DNA from: Gracilibacillus orientalis
GTDB taxonomy: Bacteria; Bacillota; Bacilli; Bacillales; Amphibacillaceae
NCBI RefSeq assembly: GCF_900114645.1
Contig: NZ_FOTR01000001.1
Location: 124,001-188,000 of the forward strand
Reading direction: 5' to 3'
Length of the DNA stretch: 64,000 nucleotides
Both the position numbers and the translations under genes were made by a program. This document shows, piece after piece, positions 7,383-15,800 of the stretch (the stretch's first letter is position 1; each line of letters starts with the position of its first letter). The notes beneath the pieces are model-generated. The model searched no databases, was not told the origin of the DNA, and saw only the letters and a list, made by a program, of their open reading frames with translations.

Positions 7383-9149
7383 TTATCTAAATAGATCTAA
7401 TAAACGATCCCAAAAGTTCTTTTCTTCTTCTGGCTCTTCTTTCTCATCTTCTTGTTCACCTTTCGTAATACCTTCAGTTTTGATTACAAATTGAACAGAC
7501 TGCACATTTTCGTTTTTGTCTGACACAAATGATTCAGCATCAAAATCTGACTTATCATATTCATTGATCATCTTGTCTACTTCATCTTGCATTTGTTCTG
7601 GTAAATCACTTGTTGAATCAGCTAATTCAGTTGTACCATCATGTAATTCGTTTACACCATTTTCCAATGAATTAGTACCATCATCCAATTCTACAATTCC
7701 ATTATGAAGGTCCTGATAGGTATTGGACAATTCATCAACACCATTCGTATATTCTTCAAGTCCAGCATGAAAATCTTTATAATTATCAGATAGAGTAGCT
7801 AAGCCGTCTTGTAATTCTTTTAAGCTTTCCTGAATATCCATTCCTTCACTTGCTGCTGCGATTTGTTCAGCCATAGTTTCCAATAAATTTGCCATGTCCG
7901 TTTGTGAACTGCTTACTTCATTAAGAGTTGGCTCAACTGCTGCAAAAGCTTCGCTGACTTGTTCATAGGTACCTTTTGCTGTACGAGCTGCCTCATACGT
8001 TTCAACTAATTTATCTACTACTTTTTGATCGGCTTCGCTTAGATCCAGTTTTTTAATCTCTTCCTCTGAAACATTTGTCGGAATAGCATTTATCGATTTA
8101 TCCAACGCTTGATAAGCTTGTGAATAATTTTCTTGCAGTGTCGTCAACCCAGTGCTTGCTTCTTTTAAGCCAGTTGCAATTTGCATTAGCCCATCCTGCA
8201 TTGCACTAAAATCGCCAGTTTCAACTTCTTGATCCATCGAATTTTTCATCGTGATCAGAGCTTGATCAATAGATTCACTACCATTGATCAGATCTGTTGA
8301 TCCCTTACTGACTTTTGCGATACCATCTCGATAATCGCCTGAACCATCTTCTAGGCTCGATACACCGCTATTCAATTCTGAAATTCCATCAGCTAAATCA
8401 CCTACTCCATTATCAATCTCAGACGTTGCATCTGATAATGTTTCGAAATCCTCTGTCATTTCATCTATTTCAGGTGAATCCATTGACATGGAGGACGGTA
8501 TAGCACTTATTTCGATTCCTTCTAGTTCAAAATCTGTCACATCTGCTTCCACTAGGAAATTTCCCTCTTGCTCGGGCATCACCGTGAATGTCACTTGCTT
8601 ATTTTTGCCGGCGTTTGCGATTGTTCCTTCTTCCGCAGAAATTTCCTGATATCGTTCACCATCTAATGTAAGCGAGATTTGTAATAAATAATTTTCAAAA
8701 AAGATTTGATTTACATTTTCGTTTGCAGAAGTTTCCATTTCAATTTGAAGATGACCATCCTGTCCCAACATTTCTTCTGGATTCATTTCTTCACCATCGA
8801 GTTGATAACTTATGTCAAATTCCCACGGTAGTGGTTTCCCTTCCAAGTCACCTTGGTAATAAAAGGATTCCTCCGAAACAGTGAACGACATTTCATCACT
8901 CTCTTTTGTTATCTCAGTTAGATCTGTCAGGTTTTTAACATTTGTATAATCCCCATAATCAACGTATTCACCTGGTTCTTCCACTTCAAAGCTGTTTACG
9001 ACATACATATCCAACTCTTCACCATTTGGTTGTAATGTTGAATATATCACCTCATCCTTTGCTGCAGTAGAACTAGCTGCTGTTACGTTAATTGGAGAGA
9101 ATACAAGTACACTTACTATCAACAATAATGAAAATCGTTTTATACTCAT
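7383..9149 (-). CDS. Secreted coiled YhgE/Pip-like partner of the MMPL exporter
   Basis: 588 residues. Signal peptide at 1-24, a beta-rich N-terminal region to about residue 220, then a long region (230-540) of heptad-like repeats with DGI/DGT/NGV spacing, as in the YhgE/Pip family, and an acidic tail ending in NFWDRLLDLFR. No transmembrane segment apart from the signal, so probably exported and peripheral. It starts 2 bp after the MMPL stop codon with AAAGGATAA as ribosome binding site, so the two are translationally coupled and probably act together, perhaps as an extracytoplasmic extension of the exporter. Substrate unknown. Confidence 0.75.
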   Translation of the reverse strand: MSIKRFSLLLIVSVLVFSPINVTAASSTAAKDEVIYSTLQPNGEELDMYVVNSFEVEEPGEYVDYGDYTNVKNLTDLTEITKESDEMSFTVSEESFYYQGDLEGKPLPWEFDISYQLDGEEMNPEEMLGQDGHLQIEMETSANENVNQIFFENYLLQISLTLDGERYQEISAEEGTIANAGKNKQVTFTVMPEQEGNFLVEADVTDFELEGIEISAIPSSMSMDSPEIDEMTEDFETLSDATSEIDNGVGDLADGISELNSGVSSLEDGSGDYRDGIAKVSKGSTDLINGSESIDQALITMKNSMDQEVETGDFSAMQDGLMQIATGLKEASTGLTTLQENYSQAYQALDKSINAIPTNVSEEEIKKLDLSEADQKVVDKLVETYEAARTAKGTYEQVSEAFAAVEPTLNEVSSSQTDMANLLETMAEQIAAASEGMDIQESLKELQDGLATLSDNYKDFHAGLEEYTNGVDELSNTYQDLHNGIVELDDGTNSLENGVNELHDGTTELADSTSDLPEQMQDEVDKMINEYDKSDFDAESFVSDKNENVQSVQFVIKTEGITKGEQEDEKEEPEEEKNFWDRLLDLFR

Positions 9150-9151
9150 AA

Positions 9152-11209
9152 TTATCCTTTCCCCTTGTAAAAATTTGCTTTCCATGTTGTCTTTTCAATC
9201 ACTTTATCAAACACTAACAGCATTGCTGGTAAGAAAAATACAACCAAGATAAATGCCAGTAATGCTCCCCTGCCAAGTAATAAACCGATCGATCCTACAA
9301 TTGGATTAGTAGAAGTCATCCATAATATAAACCCAACACTTGATAAAATCGAAGCAGATATTAAAATAGAAAAGAGTTTCTCATCAATTGTTTTCTTAAT
9401 GGCTTGTAGCGCTGGCATCTGTTTTCGATTTACATGATATGCTTCTGATAAAAGAATGGCATAATCTACTGTTGCTGCTAACTGAACCGTACTTATAATC
9501 AGATAACCTACATAAACAAGCGATGAATCCATAAAGTATGGGACGGATAGGTTAACCCACACTGCTGCTTGTATCGTTAACAGCAACACAATCGGCATGG
9601 AAATGGAACGGAAAGTGATCAATAACACAACCGCAATCGCAACGATAGTTAGTATATTCACTACTATATTATCTTTTTCCACAATGTTCTTAATATCATA
9701 AAGCGTCACACTTTCACCTAAAGCATGAACGTCTTCACCATAATAACTTTCAGCCATTCCTTTTGCTTCATCAATTAAGTCAAAAGCAGTATCACCTTCT
9801 GCATTCGCATTTGTATGCAAAATAATACGCGAATAATTTTCGGAGTAAAATTGTTCCGTTACTGATTCATCTAAATACTCAGGAGGAATCGCTGTACTGA
9901 CTGTATTCACATAAGCTAACACACTGGATACATGATCGATTTTTTCTAGATCCTGTACCAGTTCTTCTTCTTTTACGATATCTCCTTTAGGCACAAGTAA
10001 AACCATGGGTGTATATTTGCCAAATGCATCTTCAACCGTTTGTTCATCAACACCGATACGTGTAGAATCCGGATGTTCCCCAACTCCATAAATAAAGTTG
10101 GTATTACTCTGCGCCAAGAAGGCAGGCACAATCATTAACAGTACAAGAATTAAGCTGGGTATTCTGAGTTTCACAACACGTTTGCCGATATTTTTAAAAT
10201 TTGGTATAAGCTGTTTATGCTTCGATTTATCCATCCATTTGTAAAAGGTAAGCGTTAATGCTGGTAAGAAGACCATTACGCTAATAAAGCTCAGCACGAT
10301 ACCTTTTACTAAATTAATTCCTAGATCAGCACCAATTTCAAAATTCATAAATGTAAGTGCCATAAAACCGAAAAAGGTCGTAGATGCACTTGCTGCGATA
10401 GCCGGGAATGACCGCTTCATTGCTAGATGCATTGCATTGGTCGGATCTTCCCCTTTGTTACGAAAGTCAGAAAAGCTATGTAACAAAAAGATTGCATAGT
10501 CAAGCGACACTGCTAATTGAAGTATTGGTGCAACTGATTGGGTGACAAAAGATACTTCTCCCAAAAATATATTGGTACCGAGGTTAATCAGCACCGATAC
10601 CCCGATCGCCGTAAGGAAAAAAACTGGCTCTAACCAAGAGTTCGTCGACAGTATCAAAATAATAATGATAATGGGAACTAACAGTAATGCAGCATAAGCT
10701 GATTCTGATCCCGCCATTTTCTGTGATGAAGCGGTATCTACCGCTTCTCCAGACAGTGCATTTTCTTCACCAATCAAATCATAAATTTTATCGGTAACTT
10801 CCACTTCATCGCCTTCACGAATATGGAATGAAAACAAAGCTTTATCATCTTTATAGTAAGTTTCAATCGTATCCTTATTAGCTATTTCAATCGGCTTTTT
10901 GATATCAATGGCATCATCCAGCCATGTAACATCACTAACCCCATCAATCGCTGCGATTTGTTCTTTATATCCTAATGCTTCCTGTACGGTTACATCATGA
11001 ATCAAGACCCGTGAATTGGCGACAGATGCTTCAAATTCATCTTCCATTGTATCCATCGCATTTGTAGACGGCGCATCGTCTGGTAAATAATCTACCATAT
11101 TATAATTAACTGATACCGCAAATTGCGTGATAACACTTAATAATGCAACCACAATAAATGTGATTACAATTGATTTTTTATGTTTAATTATTTTTGTTGA
11201 AAGGTCAAT
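9152..11209 (-). CDS. MMPL/RND-family exporter with damaged or non-canonical start
   Basis: About 685 residues with two repeats of one helix, an extracytoplasmic loop and five helices (YdgH/YdfJ-like MMPL family). QLAVSLDYAIFLLHSF and QLAATVDYAILLSEAY are the two helix-4 motifs with the proton-relay Asp-Tyr. Such proteins export lipids or hydrophobic compounds. Helix 1 (KSIVITFIVVALLSVITQF) is complete only if translation starts upstream of the GTG at 11152. The GAGAGG at 11219-11224 is followed by an ATG (11217-11219) that is one base out of frame and stops after four codons; in frame the nearest candidate is ATT at 11207-11209. A one-base insertion near 11210 would explain this. Controlled by the divergent TetR gene. 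Confidence 0.8.
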   Translation of the reverse strand: MDLSTKIIKHKKSIVITFIVVALLSVITQFAVSVNYNMVDYLPDDAPSTNAMDTMEDEFEASVANSRVLIHDVTVQEALGYKEQIAAIDGVSDVTWLDDAIDIKKPIEIANKDTIETYYKDDKALFSFHIREGDEVEVTDKIYDLIGEENALSGEAVDTASSQKMAGSESAYAALLLVPIIIIILILSTNSWLEPVFFLTAIGVSVLINLGTNIFLGEVSFVTQSVAPILQLAVSLDYAIFLLHSFSDFRNKGEDPTNAMHLAMKRSFPAIAASASTTFFGFMALTFMNFEIGADLGINLVKGIVLSFISVMVFLPALTLTFYKWMDKSKHKQLIPNFKNIGKRVVKLRIPSLILVLLMIVPAFLAQSNTNFIYGVGEHPDSTRIGVDEQTVEDAFGKYTPMVLLVPKGDIVKEEELVQDLEKIDHVSSVLAYVNTVSTAIPPEYLDESVTEQFYSENYSRIILHTNANAEGDTAFDLIDEAKGMAESYYGEDVHALGESVTLYDIKNIVEKDNIVVNILTIVAIAVVLLITFRSISMPIVLLLTIQAAVWVNLSVPYFMDSSLVYVGYLIISTVQLAATVDYAILLSEAYHVNRKQMPALQAIKKTIDEKLFSILISASILSSVGFILWMTSTNPIVGSIGLLLGRGALLAFILVVFFLPAMLLVFDKVIEKTTWKANFYKGKG

Positions 11210-11267
11210 CGTTGTTCATCCTCTCTTGCAAAATTTCTTAATCCACTTTAATATTATATAGACAGTG

Positions 11268-11283
11268 TGTTGGATATTCAACA
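11268..11283. promoter_or_regulatory. Candidate TetR operator 1
   Basis: Near-palindrome TGTTGGATATTCAACA between the divergent MMPL and TetR genes; a related sequence occurs at 11330-11344. Confidence 0.45.
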
Positions 11284-11329
11284 AACAGTTTTGGATATTA
11301 CGTTTGTTTCCCAACATATTATATTTTTT

Positions 11330-11344
11330 TGTTGGAAATTAACA
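11330..11344. promoter_or_regulatory. Candidate TetR operator 2
   Basis: TGTTGGAAATTAACA, sharing TGTTGG and the AACA end with the site at 11268, 29 bp before the TetR start. Confidence 0.4.
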
Positions 11345-11372
11345 AAAAGTTCACAAATTAAGGAGTGTTTTC

Positions 11373-11930
11373 ATGAGTGACAAATTAGACCGCCGAAAAA
11401 AATACACTCGAATGGTCTTGAAAGATAGCCTAATCCAGTTGATGAACGAGAAAACTTTTTCATCGATAACCGTAAAAGAAGTCTGCTCTCGTGCGGATAT
11501 TAACCGTTCTACTTTTTACACACATTTTACCGATGTTCTGGATTTACTTTATTCTATAGAAGCAGAAATTATTGAAGAGATGAATAAATCATTGAATGCT
11601 TTTAATTTTGCCAAAGAAGAAGAATCCATTCAGATGACAGAAAAATTATTGGAATATATCAAGGAAAGAAAAGAAATTTTTGAGGCATTACTCGAAAATA
11701 ATACGGGGACCAGCTTCGAAAAAAGAGTGATGGATATAGCAAGGCGCTGTGTAATGAATAGGGCCCTGACAGCTAACATAGATGCCGCATCCTACTTAAG
11801 CACATTTATGGTTTCAGGAGCAATCAATGTTATCAAGGACTGGTTATTCAACGACCAAAAACAATCACCTAAACAAATGGCTGAACTTATTAGCCAGTTT
11901 ACCAACAAAGGAATAGGATCGGTCAACTAA
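11373..11930 (+). CDS. TetR-family repressor
   Basis: 185 residues. An N-terminal helix-turn-helix (FSSITVKEVCSRADINRSTF, residues 29-48, then YTHFTDVLDLL) is followed by an all-helical ligand domain. Divergent from the MMPL operon with two related inverted repeats between them, so it probably represses the exporter and itself; the inducer would be an exporter substrate. AAGGAG lies 9-10 nt before the ATG. It ends in a bidirectional terminator shared with the PL11 gene. Confidence 0.88.
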   Translation: MSDKLDRRKKYTRMVLKDSLIQLMNEKTFSSITVKEVCSRADINRSTFYTHFTDVLDLLYSIEAEIIEEMNKSLNAFNFAKEEESIQMTEKLLEYIKERKEIFEALLENNTGTSFEKRVMDIARRCVMNRALTANIDAASYLSTFMVSGAINVIKDWLFNDQKQSPKQMAELISQFTNKGIGSVN

Positions 11931-11945
11931 GAAAAGTGCAAATTC

Positions 11946-11977
11946 AAAACCCGGAGTGAAGAGATTCTCCGGGTTTT
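11946..11977. terminator. Bidirectional terminator after TetR
   Basis: 11-bp stem AAAACCCGGAG/CTCCGGGTTTT (11946-11956/11967-11977), useful to both convergent genes. Confidence 0.85.
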
Positions 11978-11983
11978 GATTCA

Positions 11984-14900
11984 TTATGACCAGCTATCCA
12001 TTACTGTTTCAGCATCATTTATTAGTCTTTCCTTTACATCATTTGCCAAATCACTTCGATTTAGATGTTTTAGGAAATCTTCAATTTGCTTTCCTGCTTG
12101 TTTTGTCTGATCTAGTTCTAAATGATGTTCTGCTTGTTTTACTTTGTTTAATAAGACTTGATCATTTGCTGCTGTTACTTCCAGATTCAATTGGTGCTTC
12201 AAAGCGGCTAAAGATGGTGTGTAATCAACAGTAGGGAAATCTAATTCTCCTGCTAGCACTTGATCACGAACATCTTCACCTAAATAATAGCTAATATGTG
12301 GTGGCTGGTTATAGGTTGTATTTTGCCAAGCTATACCCATCCGATAAACGGAATCATGCATTAAAGTTGGCAAACGATAATCAGTAGGTATTGTTGTACT
12401 GAAAATCCTTAATTCAGAACCATCTTCTGTTGGGAGAATAACTTCTTCCCGCCAATCACCTAAAATATCTGCCTGTAAACTTGGATTTGCTTTCGTTCCA
12501 TTATTACTTACTACTTCTTCAAATTCCTCGATGACATTTGCTTCACCAGTTGCTTCATCGTATTTTGTAATCGAAGTATGATCAAGCATTTCATGTAATA
12601 AGTCACCATCCCAATAAGTGACAAAATTAACAGGAAGTGCAGTATCGCGGAAACTTTCCTCCACTACATCTCCTTGTACATTATACACACCGCCACCATC
12701 TTCAACAGATGCTCCGCCAGTACCCCAGAATTCATATCCTGGTTTCGATGTAATATTAGCTGCTACACCACGACCTGCATCTTTATATGCAAAGAATGAT
12801 TGTAACGTTTCTCCAGTAGCCCCATCATGATATTCTAATGAAGCAACTTCTGAATCTTCACGTACACCGAAAACATGAAGACCTTCACGATCCGGATCAA
12901 AAGCACCGACATGAAGGGCATCTCCATGGGAACCTTTAACACGTTCCATTTCCCCATCCATTGCGTATAAAATGGAACCATCATGATCAAGTGTTAAGGA
13001 ACCTGCAATAATTTCATCATATCCATCATTATCTACATCACCTGTAGCTAAATTATGGTTACCCAAGCCTTCACCGCGTCCTGCTTCATCTGTATCAAAT
13101 GTCCAATCTTCTACGAGCGCGCCGTTCTGTAAGCTATAGGAAACGAAAGTTGTTCTTTCATAATACCCGCGGCCATAAATTGCACTTGGTGTTTTTCCAT
13201 TAACATATGCTAACCCAGACAAGAAGCGGTCAGAACGATTATAGAAATTATCCCCCCATGAAGCACCCTGATCTCCTTCTTCTTTTTCAACTGGGAAAGC
13301 AAAGTCAATCGTATCAATGTCTTCCCCTGTCTCACCATCGAAAACCGATACATATTCAGGACCTGTAACAACATGTCCGCCTTCATTAATCCATTTACCA
13401 TCATCTTCTGGATTTCCAATCACACTAATGACTTTATTTTCATCAAAAACACCATCTGTTACACCATAAACAGTTGTAGCATCAGCTGTTTTAATTAAAA
13501 ATTCTGAATTGCCATTACCATTCATGTCACCGACTACGAATTGATGATATGCTGGACCCGATGTTAAGTTCATCCCCATATTCATTCGCCATAATGGAGT
13601 CCCATCCAACTTATAAGCATCAAAAATAGTAGGGCCAGTTATAACATCCTGAAGTGCCGTCATTGCATTAGATGGACGCCATTTTAATATAATTTCATAT
13701 TCTCCATCACCATCAAGATCGCCAACACTGGCATCATTAGCAGAATAGGTGTAATCTCCTGTTGCAGTTGTGCCACCTTCAGGTTTTTGAAGCGGGATTG
13801 ATAAATAGTCCTTATCTAAGCTGTCGACTTCATTTGTTTCCGTCACATTACCATTTACTATCGTTTCAATCTGATACGCATCTCCATTATTGCCATCTTC
13901 ATCTAATAAGTTTGTTACTTCTAGTGGTTGTTCATTTATTTTTTCGCCATTACGGATTACATTAAACGTAACATCTTGATCATATTCATCGGCTAATAAG
14001 CGCCATGATACGAAAATACCGTCTTCTGATGGTAAGGCAATAACACCACGATCTAGCCATTCCGTATCACGATTTGTTTTAGGTGGTGTTAATCGATTAT
14101 AGACATAAATGGTTGCCGTTCGTTCGAAAGAATTCTCTACTTCTTCTGATGCTGCCAAAACCCCTTCAAACTTATATATTGCAGACTCATCTGGATTCCA
14201 TGCTTGTCCAACTTCCTGCCAGTTCTCAACTGCAACTTCAGCTGTAGTATTATCTGCTAGCGTTACTGGAACCGTTTCTGGCAAGCCAATGGAATTAATA
14301 TCTGATGTTGTATCTCCAACATACACTCTTTTATAAGGTAATGTTTCAACAGAAGTGATCACATTGTCTTGAATAGGAATATGACTCAATTCAATATTAT
14401 CTAGATACGTTGTCCATGTATGATTATTGCCAGATGTCCGCATGCCGACTAACTTCAACTTATCAACTGAACCATCAAACTGGACATCATCTAAAGACAC
14501 GGTATGACTTTCATCACCTATCGATAATAGAATTTCATTGTCTATTAAGTTAAAGGTCATTGCTACTTGATACCAAGTTTCAGGATTTGTAATGTTTGTC
14601 TCGGTTGGCTCTTGACTACCGGCAAAGAAAGTTAAAGGTGCATTATTGGTATTATTGATTGTAAATACCGTGTTTCCTGCCTCATCTTCTATACGAAGTT
14701 CTCCACCATTTTCATTAGAATGGGCTCCTTTATCATTGTTTTTACCGGGATACCAATCTAACTTCACTTGAATTTGAGCACCATTGACTGCACTGTCAAA
14801 ATCCTTTGTAGCGACACGGCCACCAGATTGGTCGACAACGCTAAAATCTAGCTTTGCTGTATCATTCCCAGCGATATCTTCTTCATTAACAGATACAGTT

Positions 14901-15085
14901 GCAGCAAAGGTAGAGAAACCCCAATTTTCTAATTCTAATGGCTCAGCATCACCAAAATCTGTCGTATAAACTGTTTGATAATCATCATTTGCAAAAACAG
15001 TTGGAACAATAGAAAAAGAAGATAAAACCAAGATTACGATCGTCATCAAAATAAACTGTTTTTTTAGTCGACTTTTAGCAAGCAC
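11984..15085 (-). CDS. Secreted rhamnogalacturonan lyase, PL11 (YesW-like), with extra domains
   Basis: 1033 residues; B. subtilis YesW is about 620. Signal peptide 1-32; a jelly-roll-like region at about 37-240 (WTTYLDNIELSHI at its end) that may bind carbohydrate; a Big_4-type Ig-like segment at about 245-325; the PL11 propeller from about 333 (GIFVSWRLLADEYD, VGDLDGDGEYEIILKW, GDVDNDGYDEIIAGS, SLQADILGDWREEVILP, with many Asp-rich calcium loops); and a C-terminal helical FIMAH-like domain at 955-1033. It cleaves the rhamnogalacturonan I backbone of pectin outside the cell. Start is GTG at 15085, with AAAGGAG about 12 nt upstream. A cre-like site lies about 90 bp upstream. Confidence 0.9.
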   Translation of the reverse strand: MLAKSRLKKQFILMTIVILVLSSFSIVPTVFANDDYQTVYTTDFGDAEPLELENWGFSTFAATVSVNEEDIAGNDTAKLDFSVVDQSGGRVATKDFDSAVNGAQIQVKLDWYPGKNNDKGAHSNENGGELRIEDEAGNTVFTINNTNNAPLTFFAGSQEPTETNITNPETWYQVAMTFNLIDNEILLSIGDESHTVSLDDVQFDGSVDKLKLVGMRTSGNNHTWTTYLDNIELSHIPIQDNVITSVETLPYKRVYVGDTTSDINSIGLPETVPVTLADNTTAEVAVENWQEVGQAWNPDESAIYKFEGVLAASEEVENSFERTATIYVYNRLTPPKTNRDTEWLDRGVIALPSEDGIFVSWRLLADEYDQDVTFNVIRNGEKINEQPLEVTNLLDEDGNNGDAYQIETIVNGNVTETNEVDSLDKDYLSIPLQKPEGGTTATGDYTYSANDASVGDLDGDGEYEIILKWRPSNAMTALQDVITGPTIFDAYKLDGTPLWRMNMGMNLTSGPAYHQFVVGDMNGNGNSEFLIKTADATTVYGVTDGVFDENKVISVIGNPEDDGKWINEGGHVVTGPEYVSVFDGETGEDIDTIDFAFPVEKEEGDQGASWGDNFYNRSDRFLSGLAYVNGKTPSAIYGRGYYERTTFVSYSLQNGALVEDWTFDTDEAGRGEGLGNHNLATGDVDNDGYDEIIAGSLTLDHDGSILYAMDGEMERVKGSHGDALHVGAFDPDREGLHVFGVREDSEVASLEYHDGATGETLQSFFAYKDAGRGVAANITSKPGYEFWGTGGASVEDGGGVYNVQGDVVEESFRDTALPVNFVTYWDGDLLHEMLDHTSITKYDEATGEANVIEEFEEVVSNNGTKANPSLQADILGDWREEVILPTEDGSELRIFSTTIPTDYRLPTLMHDSVYRMGIAWQNTTYNQPPHISYYLGEDVRDQVLAGELDFPTVDYTPSLAALKHQLNLEVTAANDQVLLNKVKQAEHHLELDQTKQAGKQIEDFLKHLNRSDLANDVKERLINDAETVMDSWS

Positions 15086-15174
15086 TATTCACTTCAACTC
15101 CTTTAAAAAGTTTTCGCAATAGGAGATTACTTGCACACTGCAATGCTCCATCCTCCCCCCTTTCAACCCAAAAA

Positions 15175-15189
15175 GGAAAGCGCATACAT
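15175..15189 (-). promoter_or_regulatory. cre-like catabolite control site upstream of PL11
   Basis: Minus strand reads ATGTATGCGCTTTCC, matching the CcpA site consensus WTGNAANCGNWNNCW at all but two defined positions. It is about 90 bp before the PL11 start, where CcpA repression of a pectin enzyme is expected. Confidence 0.4.
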
Positions 15190-15340
15190 TATTTTAGTGT
15201 GAAACATAATCTCTACATCAAGCCTAGCAATCTTTATTTTTCCTGGCTATATCATTTTTTTGCAAAATACTGATCCATTGATATTACTAGCATTTTAAAT
15301 AAAATAATACTTTTTTGTGTGAGTTAATTCCAATAAAGCA

Positions 15341-15400
15341 AAAAAAACCTAGTACTTCTTTTCTACTCTATCATCAAAGATTGAGATCAAAAAGTACTAG
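15341..15400 (-). terminator. Terminator-like long hairpin, minus orientation
   Basis: 9-bp arms CTAGTACTT/AAGTACTAG (15349-15357/15392-15400) with a 34-nt partly paired loop, followed on minus by a run of eight T. It would end a transcript coming from the 15447-15692 region. Confidence 0.5.
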
Positions 15401-15800
15401 ACTTATCCATACATATATGTACATTGTCCTCCGACATTACTTTCATTTACTTCTGTTTAAATTTATAAATGATATATGCGATAACATTAGCTAGTATAAA
15501 TAAAGGATTACCTTGAGTATAGGCATGCAGGATCTGTTCCACTGATTCTGCCCATATCTTATTTATTCTTCTTCTAAAGCAACTAAATAAAAATACTGAA
15601 TAGGGATTAGAACTAATGATATCAATACAACATATAATCTTAACATGATCAAGACAATTTACAAATTTTTCATCCCCCCCAAAAATACTCACTTACTAAA
15701 TATGCATGTATATAACAAGCTTTCTATTACATATGGTTTACAGGTTGAAAAAAATGGGTATTTTTCAACCAAAAGAACGAAGCCGGAGAGGTTGAATAAT

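Larger units (their letters stand above)
15086..15800. other. Non-coding stretch between PL11 and PBP genes
   Basis: Holds the PL11 promoter region with a cre-like site near 15180, a minus-oriented terminator at 15341-15400, and an open frame at 15447-15692 (minus, up to 81 codons, no clear ribosome binding site). The last ~30 codons of that frame encode a hydrophobic segment (NPLFILANVIAYIIYKFKQK) and stop 46 bp before the terminator, so a very small membrane peptide or a gene remnant is possible. Nothing else recognised. Confidence 0.4.

Noticed and set aside
11152-11152. GTG at 11152 as the true MMPL start
   Set aside because: It would remove half of membrane helix 1 and has no ribosome binding site.
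15645-15800. 52-codon N-terminal extension of the PBP
   Set aside because: No ribosome binding site; start at 15801 gives the normal short cytosolic segment before the membrane helix.
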